Origin: Dichotomocladium elegans
Lineage: Eukaryota; Mucoromycota; Mucoromycetes; Mucorales; Lichtheimiaceae
Direction of reading: 5' to 3'
NCBI GenBank assembly: GCA_025716815.1
Contig: JAIXMN010000018.1
Span: 682,001-746,000, forward strand
DNA: 64,000 bases
Shown here: positions 60,367 to 64,000 of the stretch, piece by piece
Layout: every line of letters starts with the position of its first letter
How positions within the stretch are numbered: position 1 is the first letter of the stretch
The notes under the pieces: generated by a model
Told to the model about the DNA's origin: nothing
The model's database searches: none
Seen by the model: only the letters and a program-made list of their open reading frames with translations
Made by a program: the position numbers and the translations under genes

Positions 60367-60801
60367 ATGGACATTGGAAAACGTCCATCCCGTCTGCGCC
60401 GCCATTTGCCATTGGCGATGCCAAACTTGGACGTGTCATCGTCACATCCGTCAGGCGACACCGATGGTGAGGACAGCACCGCAGAAGAAGATAAATATAG
60501 CATGGTCTCGCGGTCAAGCTATTGGGAGTACCAGAGCGGAGAAACACCGTCGCTTCGGCGTCGGCGACGGCGGCGACGGCCAACAGAGGACGTGAGAACG
60601 CCAGACGCACGCCAGTTGCTCAGCAAAAGCATCATCCGCGATAATCAGGAGCGGCGGTCCACGGTTTTTCGATGGCTTTTCTGGATCGGCTGCGGTGGAT
60701 GGGCCGTGTTTCTTTTGTTCCGTGTAATAGCAACCCTTTGGCAGGGCAGTTACGAGCAACTGAGCCTCATTCATTTCATCACGCGTTCGTGGAATCCATA
60801 G
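60367..60801 (+). CDS. Unrecognised small single-span membrane protein
   Basis: One exon, 144 residues. An Arg-rich stretch (PSLRRRRRRRRPTE) precedes one clear membrane segment (VFRWLFWIGCGGWAVFLLFR). The N-terminal part is acidic and Ser-rich. A basic flank before the span suggests the N terminus faces the cytosol. No family recognised. The A/T-rich leader with pyrimidine tracts and a single clean ATG supports a real gene. Confidence 0.65.
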   Translation: MDIGKRPSRLRRHLPLAMPNLDVSSSHPSGDTDGEDSTAEEDKYSMVSRSSYWEYQSGETPSLRRRRRRRRPTEDVRTPDARQLLSKSIIRDNQERRSTVFRWLFWIGCGGWAVFLLFRVIATLWQGSYEQLSLIHFITRSWNP

Positions 60802-61446
60802 TGACCCTTCATTTTTCTCTTCTTCCTCCTCCCCTCTTCTTTCATATCAGCATGTCGCATCGATAGAGAGATACACATACGCATTGTTTTAGTCTGAGTG
60901 TTATCGCACGATACAATAATAACCGGAGATGCAATCAGCAGCCCTCTCTCCCTCCCCCTCTCTCTCTCAGCGTAGAGGGCGTCGGATGCATATAGGATCC
61001 TTCTGCGGTCAGGGTCGTTCGCACACAGGAGGTAAAGACAGCCACAGTCTATCAAAGGACACAGAGAAAGAGACAGATGCAGGTACGTATTAACAGCAAC
61101 ACCTGCTCTTCTGTCTTTGTTGTTGCGTGAGCCGATATCAAAACATAGTGCAACCTTAAAACCACTGCATCCTTATTTAGAAATACGATCCGTGCGTCTC
61201 CGACATTTTCTTTGTTCTACAAATGGGGGTGGGGGAGTGTTGAAGGAAAGGAACAAAGCGCGATTGCGTGTGTGAAAAATTAACGAGTAGGTGATAGGTG
61301 TTCCCATCGGCGCTAAAGTGACGATATTTATGGTGTGTAAGGGAACCACGTAAGAGTTATTTATTACCGTATTTAAAAAGAATGAAGAATGAGCGTTTTT
61401 TTTTTTCAACGACAGTATAACGTGCAAAGCCATCTTCTGAGGTCCA
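60802..61446. other. Intergenic stretch
   Basis: 3' flanks of two convergent genes; no other feature seen. Confidence 0.45.
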
Positions 61447-61946
61447 TTAGCCCATTCCTCGTTTCTTTTTCTTTCTGCCCGGGTGAGGGGCACCTTCGAC
61501 CATGCGCCGAACGAGTACAAATATGCCCTCGGACGACACAACGATATCTTTTGGTTCACTTATGAGTAAAAAGATGCAATAAGAAAGACAGAAATCTTAC
61601 TCTGAATCATATCTGCCATGCAATATCCACCTAGGTTGGCCTGCCAAAAGTAAAAGTCCGGAATCGGTGTTCCGCTCTGGTAGTGGGTTTCTAAATCCCT
61701 TTGGTGTTTCTGTGCCAACTGATGAAAATCTTGATCGCGCATTACACCCCACTCTGGATGGTATTCCTTCTCAGATTGGCTTTGTTCGAGATTATTACTG
61801 CTAACGTCGGCAGGAGCAACACCAGGCAATGATTGCGTAGGTAGAGGATGTATAGACGACCATTCTTGTTGTTGTTGCTGCTGCTGCTGCTGCTGCTGTT
61901 GTTGTGAATTAGGGGTGTTTAAGAATGAGTTATTATCAAAGGTCAT
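61447..61946 (-). CDS. PolyQ-containing unrecognised protein
   Basis: Two exons (61946-61601, 61547-61447) give 148 residues. A run of about 13 glutamines follows the short N terminus MTFDNNSFLNTPNS. Then come a helical block QDFHQLAQKHQRDLETHY and GTPIPDFYFWQANLGGYC. The acceptor ACCAAAAG gives a short basic end (VRRMVEGAPHPGRKKKKRGM). An AG 9 nt earlier, at CATAAG, would read a different, longer tail. No known domain; a nuclear role is possible. Confidence 0.6.
61867..61906. repeat. CAG/CAA trinucleotide repeat (polyQ)
   Basis: CTG/TTG units on the plus strand encode the glutamine run of the minus-strand gene; likely length-variable. Confidence 0.85.
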
Positions 61947-62700
61947 GACGACCTCTGAAAGAAGAACAAAAGAAAAGAAAAGAAAAACAGGAGAGAAATA
62001 AAAAGGAAGAGAGAAGACTTTATCAAGGGGGGGCGTTTTATGCTTGTTGTTGTTTTGTGTATGCGTGACAAAGACTTTTTTTATCTTGCATATCGGATTG
62101 GTTTTGTGCATAACAAGAGCCCACTTTTGCTCTACCGTTTCTTCTCCCCTTCCCTCTCTACCTCTCACCAAAAAGCTCAGATGCAAGTCAAAAGTGAAAA
62201 TCGAGAGACACGTCTATCCATGACTCCTGCATGTTGGAGGAGGAAAAAGAACGATCGACGTTCGTTGGGCTAAGTGTGAAGGAGGGTTCAAAACGCCAAA
62301 TACGATTTAGTCCTATCCTACGGAAAAAGAAAACACAATGATGAAAGTAGAAACTGGTACCATCGTAAGCAACAAAAATTAGGGCACATTTCTTCTCCTT
62401 TCCGTTTCTGATTTGCTGTCAAGTACTACTAATAATCATTTGGATTTTCTGGAGATAAAGAGGAGCTACTCCACAGAGAGATGGCATCCACAAGGTCATA
62501 TGGGTGCGATGGGGATGAGAGGAAGGTGGAGATGAAAACACGAAATTTTCCATTGTTCTTGGTGATAGCAGGATGCAAGGCAAAAGAAAGTGCTAGTTTG
62601 GGAAGTTCTGGGTCCTCCTGAATCTTTACTAGGAAACAATCTAAGGGGAAGAGGAAAAAAGGCTGATGCATTTGTATCACTCACATACTTTCTCAGAAGC
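61947..62700. other. Intergenic stretch
   Basis: A minus-strand frame (62680-62429) is open but conflicts in phase with the only plausible upstream splice site; left unassigned. Confidence 0.35.
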
Positions 62701-62730
62701 ATTTCGACATAGGGAAGGAATTTCTCATCG

Positions 62731-64000
62731 ATGCAAAACCTTTACCACGGGCTTAACTCTAAAAACATGCTATTCTTCCTAAGAAGGGGGGATGCATTTA
62801 GCCCGGATAATTTGTGCTTGCGAGGGCTGATGCAGAAAACTACCAATTCTGGTGGCCGCCGCCCATCCACCGGTCAGACTCAGGTATTGGAAGTTCTTGC
62901 CGCTGTAGACCAGGACAACATGGGCAGATCATCTATTTAATTCTGGATGTGAACCATTTCTAAAGGTACGCTCGCGTTTGGGGAACACTTTGCTTGGTGT
63001 AATGCTCTTTCCAGAGAGGAAGAGGTTATCCGTAGCAGTCGTTGTATTTCAACATCTGTCGGAATCCTATACACGGATGCAGTCCTGGCGAAAAGAAGTT
63101 TGCACGGTTGAAGAGTTTTCGTTCACTTACTACATGTTCTCCAAAGACAAGGTAATCGCTGATTTGAGTGAAGAGGGGCAGGTTTTGAGAGCCTGATTGT
63201 GATAGTTGTTGTAATAAAAAGTGAAAATTAAGCAGTCCGGCCCCTTGAAAAGCAAAGAATATGTTGTTACCATAGTCGAGGAACGGCAAGTATACGGTTT
63301 TTGGCATTTGACATAGTTCATCGGGCCGTCTGTGTGTGCTTTGCAGTTGCGTTGTGTAGGAGAGCGTCTGAATTCTGTCGACTGCAGACCATCAAGTGCG
63401 GCCCATGTAAACCCATGAAGCTTACCATCCCTCGTAGCGGGATTATCTTTGGATTGCACTTACCAATCCCGGTTCAATCCTCGCCTTCAATATATCGCGT
63501 TCTGGTACCCAGTCTCAGGATTGCATCTAAGGATAGGAAGGTAAGGGGTTTTGCTGTCAATGTCCTACTCCAGGGTGCCTATGACTGACGCTGCAACGAC
63601 CTCGTCCTTCAGAAGACATGAATCAAACTCAAATTTTGCGACATGTCAGCGAATGATGTCCTTGTCAAATTTGATTGTTATCCTGAACTTTCCCGGACAG
63701 CTCTATTTGTCAGTCGTCAATTTGCTCTCAATGCTACAGAAGAGGAGTCGACAACACGCGTCCAAAAAAAAAGACGGTCCAAACCGTGCGCGCTCATGGT
63801 GGATATTGATGAACGGGAAATCTCACCTTGAAAAGAGCCTACGCGTGTCTGGTGATGACATGGACAGGGTGTATGGATGCTCACAACAATGATACCACCA
63901 GCGCATTCTCTATTTGAAGGAGTACATATCGTCTTATACGTCGTCTGCAGTCAACTTTGTGGCCATTGCGCATGTTGATAGGGCCGCACTGCGGAGGGGA
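62731..64000 (+). CDS. Unresolved multi-exon gene or relic, running off the window
   Basis: Several plus-strand pieces look coding: LFFLRRGDAFSPDN with LCLRGLMQKTTNSGG; TWADHLFNSGCEPFLK (about 62917-62966); RKRLSVAVVVFQHL and EVCTVEEFSFTYYM (63012-63140); then LVKFDCYPELSRTALFV (63660-63720). The order of a short 'FLRRG..F' block, a 'W...LF......L.RKRL..VVV' block and 'EEFSFTYYM' recalls a HORMA domain, but I could not join all exons in phase. Treat as hypothetical. The 3' end lies outside the window. Confidence 0.25.

Noticed and set aside
62429..62702. Minus-strand coding exon with a GTATGT...CCTTAG intron
   Set aside because: The two protein-like frames do not join in phase across that intron.

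Overview
This window is eukaryotic and almost certainly from a filamentous fungus. Genes are split by many short GT-AG introns (mostly 45-100 nt). There is a Zn(II)2Cys6 regulator, a CreA/Mig1-type zinc-finger protein, a fungal tetraspanin, NCE101 and a Tgs1/Ssf1/Rlp7 set. Intergenic DNA carries relics of DDE and LINE-type elements of a kind I associate with Mucoromycota. I read it as a Mucorales-like genome (Lichtheimia/Absidia-type is my guess; the genus is not provable from this window).

Layout. 1-1273: 5' part of an MFS sugar transporter on the minus strand, cut by the window edge. 1274-7935: gene-poor, with a probable Tnp2/CACTA-like relic near 3624-3881 and two unrecognised ORFs. 7936-13825: RLP7 (60S assembly), a secreted GH5 mannanase, a PAS-kinase-like Ser/Thr kinase and MIA40. 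14600-16000: DDE transposon relic A. 16678-21941: tetraspanin, AMPK gamma (SNF4) and a convergent Zn2Cys6 factor. 22100-23255: LINE-tail relic and internally deleted DDE copy B. 24459-28308: a large SH3-WW-WW-RasGEF protein. 28960-31170: DDE copy C and a possible TnpB/Fanzor-like relic. 31880-39004: a dense block with MOCS2B, asparaginyl-tRNA synthetase, TGS1 and an acyl-CoA carboxylase beta subunit. 39656: tRNA-Ala(CGC). 41959-54173: Rab5, NCE101, an unrecognised secreted protein, ATG10, HSP10, SSF1, thiamine pyrophosphokinase, a large unrecognised protein and a CreA-like repressor. 54174-60366: gene-poor, with DDE copy D on the minus strand. 60367-64000: a small membrane protein, a polyQ protein and an unresolved multi-exon gene or relic.

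There is no operon-like logic. Most genes are housekeeping: ribosome assembly (RLP7, SSF1), RNA capping (TGS1), translation (AsnRS, tRNA), mitochondrial import and folding (MIA40, HSP10), cofactors (MOCS2B, TPK), autophagy and endosomes (ATG10, Rab5), and nutrient or Ras signalling (SNF4, RasGEF, CreA). Exon models were assembled by hand from splice signals and codon phase. All complete models close in frame, but they are predictions without transcript support.

The most interesting signals are four decayed copies of one DDE family within 43 kb, three introns best explained by a GC-AG donor with the same GCAAGT sequence, a five-codon uORF whose stop overlaps the RasGEF start codon, coding first exons of 3 and 8 nt, and a possible Fanzor/TnpB-type relic.
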